The notes under the pieces: model-generated
What the model was told of the DNA's origin: nothing
Database searches by the model: none
What the model saw: only the letters and a program-made list of their open reading frames with translations
Made by a program: the position numbers and the translations under genes
Part shown: positions 1 through 11,514 of the stretch, piece after piece
Layout of the letters: the number at the start of each line of letters is the position of its first letter
How positions within the stretch are numbered: the first letter of the stretch is position 1
Source: Thuidium tamariscinum
Lineage: Eukaryota > Streptophyta > Bryopsida > Hypnales > Thuidiaceae
Direction of reading: 5' to 3'
Assembly (NCBI GenBank): GCA_947034885.2
Contig: OX344749.2
Coordinates: 43,987,682-44,051,681, forward strand
DNA: 64,000 nucleotides

Positions 1-1621
1 ACATTGTGGTGAACCATCGCTGCGGCGAGGAGCAAGACGAGCGTGGCGAGTGGGTGATTTTCGAAGGTGGCACTCCGGATGATGCTCTGGATTGGGGTCC
101 ATGGGCTATTGTTGGCGATGATTACCCCTACGGCAACGGAACCGGTAAGCATGCGCGCGTTTCAAAGTTCACATTAGCCCTCTGAAGATTGACATTTTGT
201 GGCCATTTGGATGGATCACATTGTGAAAAGAATAACTCATGTGAGAAGAGTTCTCCGATCAGCAGAATCAGTGAAAAGCCTTGAATGTGTTGGTCAAAAT
301 AAAACTAAAATCGGTCGAACGTAAATCCCCACTTCTCCTACTCAAAACTGGAAAGAAGACGTGAGGCTCAATGTGGATTCTTGATCCCTCAGGGGTTTAG
401 AATACAGTACCGGTTCTTGTTGAATCATATTGCGAAAAGTATAATTCAGGTGTTTGAATCTTTGATCATCAGAATGAGAGAAGAGTACTGTCTCAATTTA
501 ACTAAAATTGTCCTAGACAGACAGATCCCATGTGATCTCTTAAAAGAGCTTAATCAAACACGAGGCTCCATTTGGGTCTCTTGATCTTGTAAGGTTTGTC
601 AATCGAGTATGATCATTCTTACAGAAATCCATATGAGCATTGAGCTATGAAATGAACTATTCGTTATTTCCAATGTCCTCCCAGGTGCCCCTGACACAGG
701 CGACGACTTCGGCGCAGCCCCCGACATCGACCACACCAACGACGTCGTCCAGTCCGATCTCATCAACTGGATGAACTGGATGAAATACAAGATCGGCTTC
801 GACGGCTGGCGCTTCGATTTCGCCAAAGGCTACGGCGGTTACTTCGTGGGCCGTTACATCCGCAAGACGGAACCTCAATTCTCCGTCGGCGAGTTCTGGA
901 CCAACATGAACTACGGCAACGACGGCGTGGACTACAACCAGGACAGCCACCGACAGCAACTCGTGGATTGGGTGCACGCCACGGGGCAGAAATCCACCGC
1001 CTTCGATTTCACCACGAAAGGCATCTTGCAGGAGGCTGTGAAAGGGCAGCTGTGGAGATTGAGAGACCCCAACAGCAAGCCACCAGGGTTGATCGGATAT
1101 TGGCCGTCGAAAGCGGTGACATTCCTGGATAATCACGATACGGGGAGTACGCAATCACATTGGCCTTTCCCGGGGGAACATGTGATGCAAGGGTATGCGT
1201 ACATTTTGACGCATCCGGGGAACCCGTGCATTGTGAGTTCTTTTCGAAAACCCAACCTTCAATTCTTTGAGTGAACTTCACATTTTTCTGCTTTTTCATT
1301 TCTTTTCGGGCGTTGGAAACGACTATTGATTGACAGTGACGGTTGCGATTGTGTGTTTCGCAGTTTTACGACCATTTCTTCGACTGGGGACTAAAGGAAG
1401 AGATTTCCACGCTGATTGATGTGAGGAAGCGGAACGACATCAATGCCAAGAGCAAAGTGCACATTTCAATAGCGGAGAACGATGTATACGTTGCAGAAAT
1501 TGATGATCGTGTGGTGCTTAAAATTGGACCTCGGTTCGATATTGGGGACTTGGCTCCCAAAGAGGAAGAGTATAATATTGCGGCAGTGGGAAAAGACTAC
1601 TGCATCTGGGAGAAGAAGTGA
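1..1621 (+). CDS. AMY: Alpha-amylase (GH13), 3' part of gene, cut by window start
   Basis: Starch-degrading endo-1,4-alpha-glucanase of plant AMY type. Three exons are visible: about 1-144, 685-1232 and 1364-1621; the 5' part lies outside the window. All junctions are GT-AG and in phase. The first exon reads the conserved VNHRC segment and [15 protein letters not shown]. The second holds the three GH13 catalytic acids: Asp in [10 protein letters not shown] (codon 816-818), Glu in VGEFW (891-893) and Asp in FLDNHDTGS (1137-1139). The third starts FYDHFFDWG and ends CIWEKK, matching the C-terminal beta domain of plant amylases. Identity follows from motif order over about 310 residues. Isoform and location (cytosolic, secreted or plastid) cannot be told without the N-terminus. 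Coding DNA is clearly more GC-rich than the flanks. Confidence 0.96.
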
Positions 1622-2282
1622 GATTAACTTCGAGTACGAATGTAGTGTTTAGCACAGAATTAGTAGTAATATTCTGTGTCATTTCTTTTCAAGTGTGAAG
1701 GTAGTGTACTCGACGTTTTTATGATACAGTAGACGGTTTGATGAGATATGTCACAGTGGACTACCTGCATCGGGAGATTAGGAGTGAGTGTGACATGCTT
1801 CATCAATCTTCTCACTGCCACATTGAATCTCTTGAAAAAAAACCCGTCGAAATCTCTCATGTAGTAGATCATAATTATGGCAATCTATTATTCGATTAGC
1901 TGAGTACTGAAAGACCATAATTGTATACTACGTCTTGGATTCAGCTGTTGATACAATCTGATTTTCCTCATCTGTTTGCAAGTGAAGCCAGTCGTGTCAG
2001 TTTGCTACAGTCAATGCCAGTGTCCTGAGTAGCAGTTGTAACTTTTATGGTGCAGACTGTCTCCGTTTCCTCCCGTAAATTGTAGTTGCAACATCTATTG
2101 TGAAATTTCCTTGTGAGCAACTACAATCAACTTTTTCCCAAGTTTTGATGCTGCAGTCTATTTGTCACCTGAAATTTAAGATGAAGTTACTTAATTCCGA
2201 AACGCAAGCAGAATCTGCTGAAGAGCGTTCTTGAACCCGTATAGAATATCCTTACCACACAATTCTTGTGCACTTTCATTGA
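1622..2282. other. Convergent 3' flanks of amylase and clathrin light chain genes
   Basis: AT-rich non-coding stretch between two genes that converge. It should hold both 3' UTRs. No further gene or repeat is recognised here. Confidence 0.6.
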
Positions 2283-5200
2283 TCAGCGCACCAAAGACTG
2301 ATGTTGAAGCTTCAAAAGAATCTGCACAGGTTTATCATAGAAAATACTTACACCCATTACTACCTTATCCACATGATTATAAAAAATGAGTAAATTGTGG
2401 CATAAACAACCGATTCTCTCTTCTACCACTATCTGCAAAATCACATCCTCTGCAGAGGGAGAAAAATGAAGCTCAGATAGAAGGAAAAAAGAGAGAATTG
2501 AGAAAGGGAACCGAGTGGGCACGAACCTCTCGCATGCGTGACAAATCGGTGGATTTCTTGGTAGCTTTGAGTAAATAGTTTTGAGGTCGGCCCTTGCCGG
2601 AGTCTTGCTTCTTCGGTGTGGCGAGCTGATGTTCCGCAATGGATTTGGGCGACAGGGAATTGACATGCTTCATAGTGTTTGTGGACATAGTTGCAATGGG
2701 AGACTTTCCATTGTTTCCAATGTCTCCATCCCCATGGAGGTCAATGAGCGCTGCCACCGCCGTCCACAAGTTGCCTCCCTGAGCCTGCTCCTGCTGCTGC
2801 GCTTCCACTTCGGCGTAGTACTTGGCTTCTCTCTCTCTGAAGCCTTCATGGAACGGGGTGAGTGTTGCCGTAATTGATACTTAGTTAAAGTAAGAGGTGC
2901 TATAATGGACCATCTAAGGGCTGAAACAAAATTTCAGGGAGGTAAAACTTCTTAAAATATTTTTCAGTAAATTTTCCTTGAAAGATAAGTAGAATTGACA
3001 TCTAACCCAAGTCGTTTCATATTTTTCTGAGCATTTTTGAATTAGTTATCAAATTTTGAAGTTGAAAGGGCATAGAGCTCTAAAATGGAGCCCTAGCTAA
3101 AATGTACACTGTCAGTACACTACTGAAGGCTATAAAAAAGCAACATGTATAAATATTGTACATTTAAGGTAGGGCACCATTTTAGAACCCGCTCCATTTA
3201 AGAGCCTTCTACCTTACTAGTATGGAACCAATGTGAGGGATTTTATTGGCAATTGAAGTGAAGGGAGATTGTAACACACTTCAACATGCATTATTTGAAC
3301 ATAGTGTTAATAAATTATGAATTTGTAGGGTAACATGGCTATCACGTTCTAGAGGGTATCTACACTTATGATTGTTACTAGGAGTAATTGAGCATAGTTA
3401 TTGAACATATGTAAATTTATTTGGCAAGTAAGAAGAGATTTCAAAGCACTTTAGCATGCATTATTTGAACATTGTATGAATAAGTTATGAATGTTCAAAG
3501 TATTTATCTAGAGGTGTACTAAGAACCTACAAGAAACAGTTCAAATAGAGACACTACAACTAAATGGCAAATTTTGTTAAAATGGTAGTATTCCAAATGC
3601 CATTTTTCAGACCGCATGTTTATTGAAAATTGACATTTAGGATAGGTATAGATTTTTAGACATCTAGACCTCATATAGATTTACAGAAATTTATGATTGA
3701 TTTAGATTTTAGACCACACGGTCTAAAATATCTTAGAAAGGTATAGATTTCAAATATCTACAATACATATATAGATTTAAAAAATCTATGATAGCTTTAG
3801 ATTTCAAATTGCAATATCTAAATTGTAAAAAGTGTCAAACTAATGGAATCTTGCTAATTTAATGAAATTCGCCTTCTAAGGATGTATTGATCTGGGTGAT
3901 TGCAAGAAACACCTGTCCTATTTGTTGCATTTGGCTGATTTTTTCGGGAGTACTTTAAAATTAGAAAATTAATTTGAAAAATATTTGAAAAATATTAATA
4001 GTGTATATACCTCTAAGATGAAGGTTTTCACCGAAGGAAATGGATAGAAAAATTCTCTAAGTAGGAGAACTTGAAAAGTGCCAAACCTCCAGAAAATACA
4101 TATCTTTATGTTTTAATTAGGGAAAAATAGTAAAAATATATATTTTCAAAAAATAAAAAGTGGCCATTTTCAACAACTTTATTGAGATGGTCATTCACAA
4201 AAAAACCCACCAAAATAATATTTTATATGTTTTAAAATACAAGCAGAAGGGAGCTCACTTTGTAGACCTCCACACCTCACAAAATTAACTTTTTTTAAAA
4301 ATCCTTCTCTGAAAAGCTAGAAGTCTATTAGAAGACCATCTCATCCAAATTTCATGTTAAAATCATTAAAAAAAGGTATAGCTCAGGTATTGAAAACCCC
4401 TAAACTGCCAAGTGTGACATCCAATTGGGGTCTATTTTTGGATAGTAAACTATTTTTGAAAATTATGAAAAAATTATGGAAAGTTTATGATAGTTATGAG
4501 TACCTTCCCTACAAATCTTGAGTCAATCGGAGCTAAAACACAAAAGTTATGGCCAAAAAACAGATCAGAATGCGACGTGTGACACAAAATAGGACAAGTG
4601 TTTCTTGGAATCACCCATCTATGGTTGTTTGTTATATACTAGCATGGATGTTTTGACAATAGCTAATATAATGACAATGTAGGCAAATTTGATGTTGAAC
4701 ACACAATCAAAGTCCATTGTCAAAACACTAACTTGCATTGTTAGTCTAACCATTGACTTTTCTTTTTCAATCACAAATTGCTACAATAACAAAACTTTCT
4801 TGCATTAGTATTATTTGATATTTAAACATAATTTCACTTGCTTAAATAATAGAATATAAGCTAAGGCCATAGAGCCCCACATGTAGTTGAAATATGTGTA
4901 GTGCCATGCACTAAGATTTGAGTGCTAAGTGATGCAATTTTCTTATTTCTTTATGTTAGATTAACTACCATAAGAGGATTTCTGGCCCCCAACAAGACTG
5001 TTTCAGGGGTGTTCCCAGAAACTGTTCCCACTACTGCAGTCCAGCCCCGTGCTGGTCTGAATTTTCGAATTTTGGAAAAAAAATAAATTTCAGAATGTTT
5101 TAAGAAGAAAGAAAATGATTTTTTTTTAAATTCAAGAATTTTTTTTAAAATATTAAATAATTAATTAAAATAATTAATTAATTAGTATTTTCTAACGTGG

Positions 5201-7008
5201 CACGTCGCTCGACCACATCAGCACTGCGTTCCTAGCGTTCCTAATGCGTTCCCAGTGTTTGGGAACTTGCAGTCTTGTACAGCAGCTGAAAATCCTCTTA
5301 TGTCCATTTCTTGGCTTTAGGAATGCAAAGCAAGTGAGACTTGGATTTGTAGTTGCCTTACTTTGGTGAAGTCATTCAATGAAAAATGACTAATTCTATA
5401 CATTTCAACTACAATAGAATTGTGCCAATTTTTGTTTGTGAAGATTTGAACAAATTTTATCCAACTCACAATTGACCTTAGTTACCTGTTCAATAGTTTC
5501 TTCACTTGAATTTGTGCATCTCTTTCTTTATATAAGTTTTTACGTTCAAAGGCTGCTTGCTCCAAAATCTATTGACAACAATAGTACATGACTTTCACTT
5601 TATTTTTCAAACTACTTCTCTTTCTTTAGAAAGCCTACCAATATGAAGGCCTTGCATTGTAGATGTAATTTTGGAATACACTCTTCAATTTTGAAAAAGT
5701 ACGGGCAAAGTGAACAATAGAAGTTCACTAGTATACAATACAAATAATACTATTGGATGAAAGTGAATCAACAATTGTTTGAGTATAAGGTAAGTGAAGC
5801 CATTGTCAGCCAAATGGAGGCAAGCTTGTTGAAAGCAAAAATTATATTAAGGTAGGTACACCCAAAAGCGCCACTTATTCATGCTGAGCCTAGTTCCTGC
5901 TATTAATGAGTTCAAATTTTTATGTAGTCTTGTTGGCAAATGAAAGCATGTTCCAATGCACCAAAGAACACAGGATTTGGATACCGTATGCAAAAGTTAT
6001 TAACAGTCAAAGTCTGTTTCTGAAAGCGCCATCTACAGTCTGTGAACATGACTGATTTCGGAAATGTATATGCACTGTAGATGGCGCTTTCAGGAACAGG
6101 GCGCTTTTGGGTGTACCCACCTTCGTGGTGCACATTTCAAAACTTACTAACTGGTAGTAGCTTGGAATGGAAAAGTGAATTAGGGTTTACATGGTCTAGC
6201 TTTGCTTGCGATTCTCTTTTCCGTTTCTGCAGCTCCTCTTCCTTCTTCCTTTTCCATTCTCTACGCCACACAATCCACCACTCACACACAATCCTCACAC
6301 GACCTTTCTCAAAGAATCTGAATGTGCTTGCAAACTCGAATGTGATGCAAACAATTTGTCGTGTACACATCCAGACGTATGTTTCGTCAAAAACTGGACT
6401 AAGCCATCCATGAAATCCAACTGAAGATGCTCAGACAGAGAATTGTCGTAAGCACTTGGAGATCGGGAAGCCTTCCATCTCGAGCTCAAATTAGGAAACT
6501 AAAGCCTCTCCATCCCATGGAGCTTGAGTTGGAAAGACCCAAATCATAAGCAGTAGGGTAGGGTTACCAATTAGGGTTCCAATTTTTTCTCATGAAGGGG
6601 TGTGATTGATTAGGAGGAGAGGAGCCCATGAGCACCGTACCTGAGAATCTCAGACTCGTGCTGTTGCGAAGCTTCGTCCCGCTCATCGGTGAAGCTCATG
6701 ATCTGGTCAGGGGTGCGGTCACCACCGTCAGTGGCATAGCCTCGATGAACATTGTGGAGGAGCGCCTGAATGCCATAGCTACAAGTGGAAGAGTGAGGAA
6801 GGTGACCACTAAGACTGGGTAAGTGGCAAGGTTGGCAGTAGGATTCATCTGCAGTGACGACGGCGGAGGGAAACAAATCATGGTGCACGGGAGGAGCATC
6901 GACTTGGCCCTCGATGGGAAACTCCAGCTTCTCGAATTCCTTGAATTTCTGCTTCACATTCTCCATTCTCTTGGGCGAATCCGTCCGCTTGAAGATAAGG
7001 CTATGCAT
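2283..7008 (-). CDS. CLC: Clathrin light chain, multi-exon, introns filled with transposons
   Basis: Light chain subunit of the clathrin coat (vesicle formation at plasma membrane and trans-Golgi). Exons in gene order: a 5' exon ending 6641, then 6260-6191, 5568-5486, 2836-2527 and 2321-2283 (stop). Phases match at every one of these junctions. Joined, the exons give the family landmarks in order: an R-EW-K-RK basic start of the heavy-chain-binding helix, a charged helix, NRERE, then NLWTAVAALI (compare plant YWKAIAELI), and TDLSRMRE joined to ILLKLQHQ (compare TDLSRMRQ-ILVKLKHN). The exact 5' end is uncertain: the ATG at 7008 or the one at 6966 could be used, and the donor of the first exon near 6800-6900 is not settled. 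The introns of 623 and 2649 bp contain at least five mobile-element copies. The C-terminal tail is short for the family. Confidence 0.78.
2888..3215. repeat. Non-autonomous DNA element, family B (AAGGTAGAGGCTC type)
   Basis: Inverted ends resemble AAAGTAAGAGGTGC at the left and GCCTTCTACCTT at the right. The left end is followed by TGGACCATCTAAGG, shared with the copies at 29.6 and 30.0 kb. A second inward-facing end near 3167 suggests nesting or rearrangement. It lies in a clathrin light chain intron and has no reading frame. Confidence 0.6.
3564..3875. repeat. Non-autonomous DNA element, family E, copy 1 (312 bp)
   Basis: Terminal inverted repeats of about 30 bp begin ATGGCAAATTTTG and end GAAATTCGCCTT. 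The element is flanked by CTAA on both sides, a likely 4-bp target duplication. The interior is made of short TAGATTT/AAATCTA motifs. A second copy is at 34451-34749. Confidence 0.78.
3894..4616. repeat. Non-autonomous DNA element, family D, copy 1 (723 bp)
   Basis: Terminal inverted repeats start GGGTGATTGCAAGAAACAC and end GTTTCTTGGAATCACCC. ATCT flanks both sides. Other copies are at 12228-12944 and 58346-59068, the latter inverted relative to this one. No transposase frame is present. It sits in a clathrin light chain intron. Confidence 0.85.
4969..5302. repeat. Non-autonomous DNA element related to family G (334 bp)
   Basis: Ends CATAAGAGGATTT and AAATCCTCTTATG are inverted repeats. The interior shares the GGGAACTTG-AGTCTT and GGCAC motifs with the 57.9-58.2 kb element. 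It sits in a clathrin light chain intron. Confidence 0.65.
5849..6123. repeat. MITE family A, copy 1 (275 bp), with internal hairpin
   Basis: Inverted ends are AAGGTAGGTACACCCAAAAG and CTTTTGGGTGTACCCACCTT. An internal perfect 18-bp inverted repeat (6022-6039 with 6074-6091, core GCGCCATCTACAG) makes a second hairpin. Two more copies of almost equal length lie at 11240 and 31247. The element sits in the 623-bp clathrin light chain intron, about 70 bp from an exon. Confidence 0.88.
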
Positions 7009-9704
7009 CTTCAATCACAGCTCTCGTCTGAAGGATAAGCGTCAATCATGTTGCCATTTTGATTTGCCAATTCATGACCCTAAATTGATACCTTCATAGC
7101 TCGTAACTCACTTGCGGCTGGAAATCCTGCCAACTGTTCCTGATTTCTGCCAAGTTTCGATCTACAGACTTGAAGACCTACAATTATCTTCAATGCTGAT
7201 CTGATCACAGAAATCAAACAGTGAAAAGAGTTAAATGGATTGATTTGAGCTGCATTCTGACCCTGCGAAATGGGGTCTATTGAAACTGGTGTGGCCAACT
7301 ACTTCATAGGAAGGGACTGCTGCAGCGGTTAAGTTACCAGGAATGAAAGCCCCATTCACATGATCCGGAATTACACTCATTTAGGTAGGTTGTCCCTTGT
7401 CCCACACTAATTTTCTTGGCATTTCACACTAACGTTCATAATTACTCATACTAATAGTGAAGAAAATTTCTGAGTTTTCATTATGTATCCAGGTTGTAGA
7501 TATTTGAAGACTAAAGTTTAGTTTTATCATGTACCTGTACGGGCTCAACTGTTTCCAAGGCAACTGGTCAAAATGTAGGTAGTGAAATGAACGTGAAGTG
7601 GTTCAGGAAGCCTATCATTCCTGAAGAAGACTCTCAGGTGCGTTTGTTGATGAGTCAGTTGGTGCCACCGAGATCAGGGGACTCTGATGAAATTTACAGA
7701 ATTGAGCTTAATAAATTTTAGAAGTCTCTCTTCCCAGAATATGCAGAAAATTAGATTTCAGTCCAACAGCATGAAGAGTGTCCGTAACTGAAATTTGCAA
7801 GACTCCAACTGAATTTCACAGCCTCATAGAATAGAATAGAGTCCTGAATTCCGGAGCTCGATTTCGGGCTCTATTCCGTCTATTCACTACAGAAGAATGA
7901 TGTGAAATCCACCGTTGTACTGTGGAATATAAATTGGATACTTGCACTATTTAGATTTCTGTAGTCACCAATCACCTCCGGTTCTCACCGTTAGAATTTA
8001 TTTTTCCTCGTTTCTTTGCAGGATCAGATCCAGCTCTGGGCTTATCGATAGGATCACTAATTCTCCAGTAGTCCAATGAGAGGTATCTAGGGTGCAGATC
8101 GAGAGGAAACAAGGAACTGGGTTCAAGCTTTGAATCGCTTGAGAGTTCACACATCTCGCATTTTACCTTATTGAGAGGGACGGTGGCTCTAGCTCAGAAT
8201 TAGGTTCAGGCTACAAAGTGTGGCGAATTTAGCATAATAATTTTGATATTGTGGCAGTCACAATTTATTACGATTTCTGGCAGTTTACAACAACATTTCC
8301 TTAAATTTTGGTAAAGTAGTTGCCCCGGGTAGTCTCATTTTTCTGCTCAAATTCCGTTACAATAGCCTTGAAGCATGGCCTAGAATTTCCTCGAAGCGTG
8401 GCGATGTTGAACTCAAGAGGATGATTGTTCTGAATTGTGCGCACAAACTCCGGTACTTGATGAGAAACCTGTAGCATTGATTGAAGTTGTGGACGCATTA
8501 TTTGCACTGATTTCATTCAATTCTATACCTGAAGATGTCATATGAAGACTAAGATGTGGAACGAACGAACAATGATAGAAGGCATGGTTCACTCTGCTCA
8601 CCAATCATGAAAATTACACAACAATCATGCTTAATGAAACTCAAAATTACAATTGGCTACATATTGAATAGTTGTATATTTTTTATTATAGATCGATCCT
8701 TAGTGATTGTGCAGAAAACCGAATGTGGAGGTAAATCAAATCATTTCCAGTGTTTGATGAATGTGCTCCGAGAGATGGCAATGCTTCAATTATAGCACAC
8801 GTCGGTGACAAAACCTTATTTTCCACAGGCATTAAACAGAAGTAGATATCATGTACTGAGGATGACATGCATATCTGTGCACTTCAACGACTAACAAACA
8901 ATTATTAAGTTTAGATTCAGTTCAACAAGCATACGGGCAAGTATGAATATATCGAGTAACTGAAATTTGAGAGCTTCAAGAAGTTCTATACGCGTCTAAC
9001 AATGTTAACTAGACACAAAAGTGAAATCGATCAACAAAAAACATAACCCAGCTGTTCAAGTGAAACTGAGAATCAACCGCCACCCTCTCTCAGCTTTGAG
9101 TTGGTTCACAAGTACACAATCAATGATTCAATAGAGAAAATTGCAAACTATTATAACAAGCACATGCACGTAAGCTTGCACGAGCACTTTCTGATCATCG
9201 AAAGCACAGAAAAACTTTGAAACGGTGCAATTCAGCACTATGATGCAAAAAGAATGCCAGTCTCAACTTTCTACGAATTTAAACACCATAGCAGCAAAAT
9301 GCAAACACAACATCGTCACTTTGGTTCACCTTGGCATTCAAAGGCAAAATGGAAATTGTAAAACTGAGGCTTCCATTGGAAAACATCTTCACATTAATAT
9401 GCTCAATCACCGTACAGTCTAGCATGACCAGACCGTAAGCAAAGAAAATACTCCACGTACGGCATTTAAATCTAAAATTCTAACATCAATCTTCGTACCT
9501 TCGACCAGACTAGACTATGTACCATGTGCACAGCAATAACTCAGTTACTCGGTACACCAAACTTCATGGGGGAAGATCGCAGACCTCGATCAGCACACTG
9601 TACATCTCGAAAGGCTAATTAACACCGGCTCACTTCCTTGCGAATCAATGAACCAAATGCCATCGGGGAACTGAACTAATGGAATGAATCATTTGCTGTA
9701 CGTC
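7009..9704. other. Intergenic region, no assigned gene
   Basis: The first few hundred bases should hold the clathrin light chain promoter and 5' UTR. A minus-strand open stretch at 8516-8301 (about 65 residues, ending GNYFTKI) follows a good acceptor (pyrimidine-rich, TCTTCAG) near 8530, so a diverged exon is possible. I cannot assign it to a family. Nothing else is recognised. Confidence 0.4.
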
Positions 9705-10549
9705 TCAGTACACAGTGGTGGTGGTGGTGTGGTGACGCCGACCGACGTGCGTGAGGTTGTACTTGATCCGGCGGATGTAAAACAGAGGGTTCATGTAGTT
9801 GAAGCGGCTCCTGGTTCGGGCGTGATGGAACTTCACGGGGTGCGTGGTTTTGTACTTGGCCAGACGGAACTTGTTCATGGGGTTGTATCTGCTCACTTTC
9901 CAACGCAACCGTGGGTTGTATCTGCATAGACATCCACCCATTCACAACGCACATCAACAACTTTCAGTTCCCAACAAATATTATCAGAACAGTAAACAAG
10001 ACGCGCGTCCCACAGATTACTACTGTGCAATACGAACCTCATCCTAATACCAACTTACAGCAACTCATCGACGCTACACTAATTCATACACTTGGTTGAC
10101 CTTCAAGTAGCAAGTTGGGTGCACGCATGATTTCGCTAAACGGCGAGCTTCAGCAACAGACCCATCGATCGATCTCATACTAAATGGAAATGGGGTTGAC
10201 GTTACTACTTCAATACTAGTCGACATGACCTCCCATGCATGCTCCCGCTTCGAATGATAAACACCAACATCTAAGCATTGAGTGAGACAACACTTGGCTC
10301 TCAAGAAAACTTGATTCCAAGTCAGCGATTGATCAGTCTCCGAAGATCGGTTCCAAAGATGCAAACAGTACTTTCATACCCTTCAGATCGAACAGCTAAA
10401 AGTTGCGGAGTCTTCGTCATTAAGAAAGAATTCAACTGAAAACTGAACTGTGTGGTAAGCGAGTAGTACTTGTTGACATGGCCTCTAGCTCGGACTCCAG
10501 GGTGAGTAGCGGCGTACACCTTCGCATCAGCGTGTCGCAGTTCTTCCAT
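9705..10549 (-). CDS. Small basic Tyr/Arg/His-rich protein, unknown function
   Basis: Two exons are inferred: 10549-10470 and 9921-9705, joined in phase through an AA|GTACTA donor and a TATGCAG acceptor, giving 98 residues. A weaker in-phase alternative donor about 80 bp downstream would give a longer first exon. The protein starts MEELRHADAKVYAATHPG. It then carries degenerate units of roughly 11 residues such as KYNPRLRWKVS, RYNPMNKFRLA and KYKTTHPVKFH, and ends in a His/Thr-rich tail. It is strongly basic, with no signal peptide or membrane segment. Upstream, a TATATA element at 10801-10807 and a long CT-rich leader fit transcription on this strand. I do not recognise the family. The even repeat pattern and phase match argue for a real gene. 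Confidence 0.5.
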
Positions 10550-10800
10550 TTCAAACGACTGACAAGAGAACTCGAACTGAGTCTGTGGTACAATATGAAA
10601 TCAATTCGGTGCTCGATAGAAATCCTACACAATATGTACTTCGTGATCAATAGGAAACAGGCCTTGATCAATACACAAGAGCTAAGGGCAGTTAACGATG
10701 AAGAATCAAAGAGAAAACTGAGAGAGTAGTAATTGGAAGAGTTCAGTGCGTGGAGGAAGGTGGATCTGTACGGTTGAAGAGAAAGAGGCTGGAGGGCAGG

Positions 10801-10807
10801 TATATAA
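10801..10807 (-). promoter_or_regulatory. Probable TATA box of the small basic protein gene
   Basis: TATATAA on the plus strand reads TTATATA on the minus strand. It is followed, in the minus direction, by about 100 bases of CT-rich leader typical of plant 5' UTRs before the ATG at 10549. The element is nearly symmetrical and could also serve the plus strand, where I see no convincing gene. Confidence 0.4.
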
Positions 10808-11239
10808 GGGAACTTGGTCTCTGCGGATGGACGGATGAGATTGTGCAACGTGGACGTTCAGGATGGTTCGAATGGAGGAAGCACCTCTGAGATATCCAAA
10901 GGGAAAGGGCGCTGGTTTCGTGGGGGGAGCCTATGTGGCCGACACCTGGCAGCTGGAGCTGGGGAGGGGTGTCTGGGCGACCTGTTCTTCCGGCTTTGGG
11001 CTGAGCTCAGCACTTGACCTGTGGCTGCTGGGGGTTCGTGAAAAGTCTGCGTATCTCTTGTATTTTGGCATATATTTCCAATATTCTTTCTAAATTTATA
11101 TATTTATAATTTATGGCTTATAAATTTATATTATATTGTTTACATCAAATTCATCATATAGGTAGTGTGGTTTTCAAAAGTCAAGGATTAAAAAACACCT
11201 TAGTTTGGAACCTTTGTGCTTAAGATAGAAACACCTATT

Positions 11240-11514
11240 AAGGTAGGTACACCCAAAATGGCACCTAACCTTAAAGCGCCATCTACAATGTGCATACATT
11301 TCCAAAATCAGCCATATACCCAAACTGTAGATGGTACTTTCAGAAATAGACTTTTACTACTAATAACTTTTGCATACGGTATCCAAATCCTTTGCTCTTT
11401 GGTGGATTGGAACATGCTTTCACTCGCCAACAAGACTGTATAAAAATCTGAACAGCATGATAACAGCACCTAGGCACAGTAAGACTAAGTGGCTTTTTTA
11501 GGTGTATCCACCTT
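11240..11514. repeat. MITE family A, copy 2 (275 bp)
   Basis: Same ends as the 5849 copy, AAGGTAGGTACACCCAAAA and GGTGTATCCACCTT. It is flanked by TA on both sides, consistent with a TA target duplication. The internal CGCCATCTACA hairpin arms are retained but diverged. Confidence 0.85.

Noticed and set aside
657..1154. Long minus-strand open frame opposite the amylase exon
   Set aside because: It is the antisense shadow of the GC-rich second amylase exon; the plus strand has full GH13 motifs.
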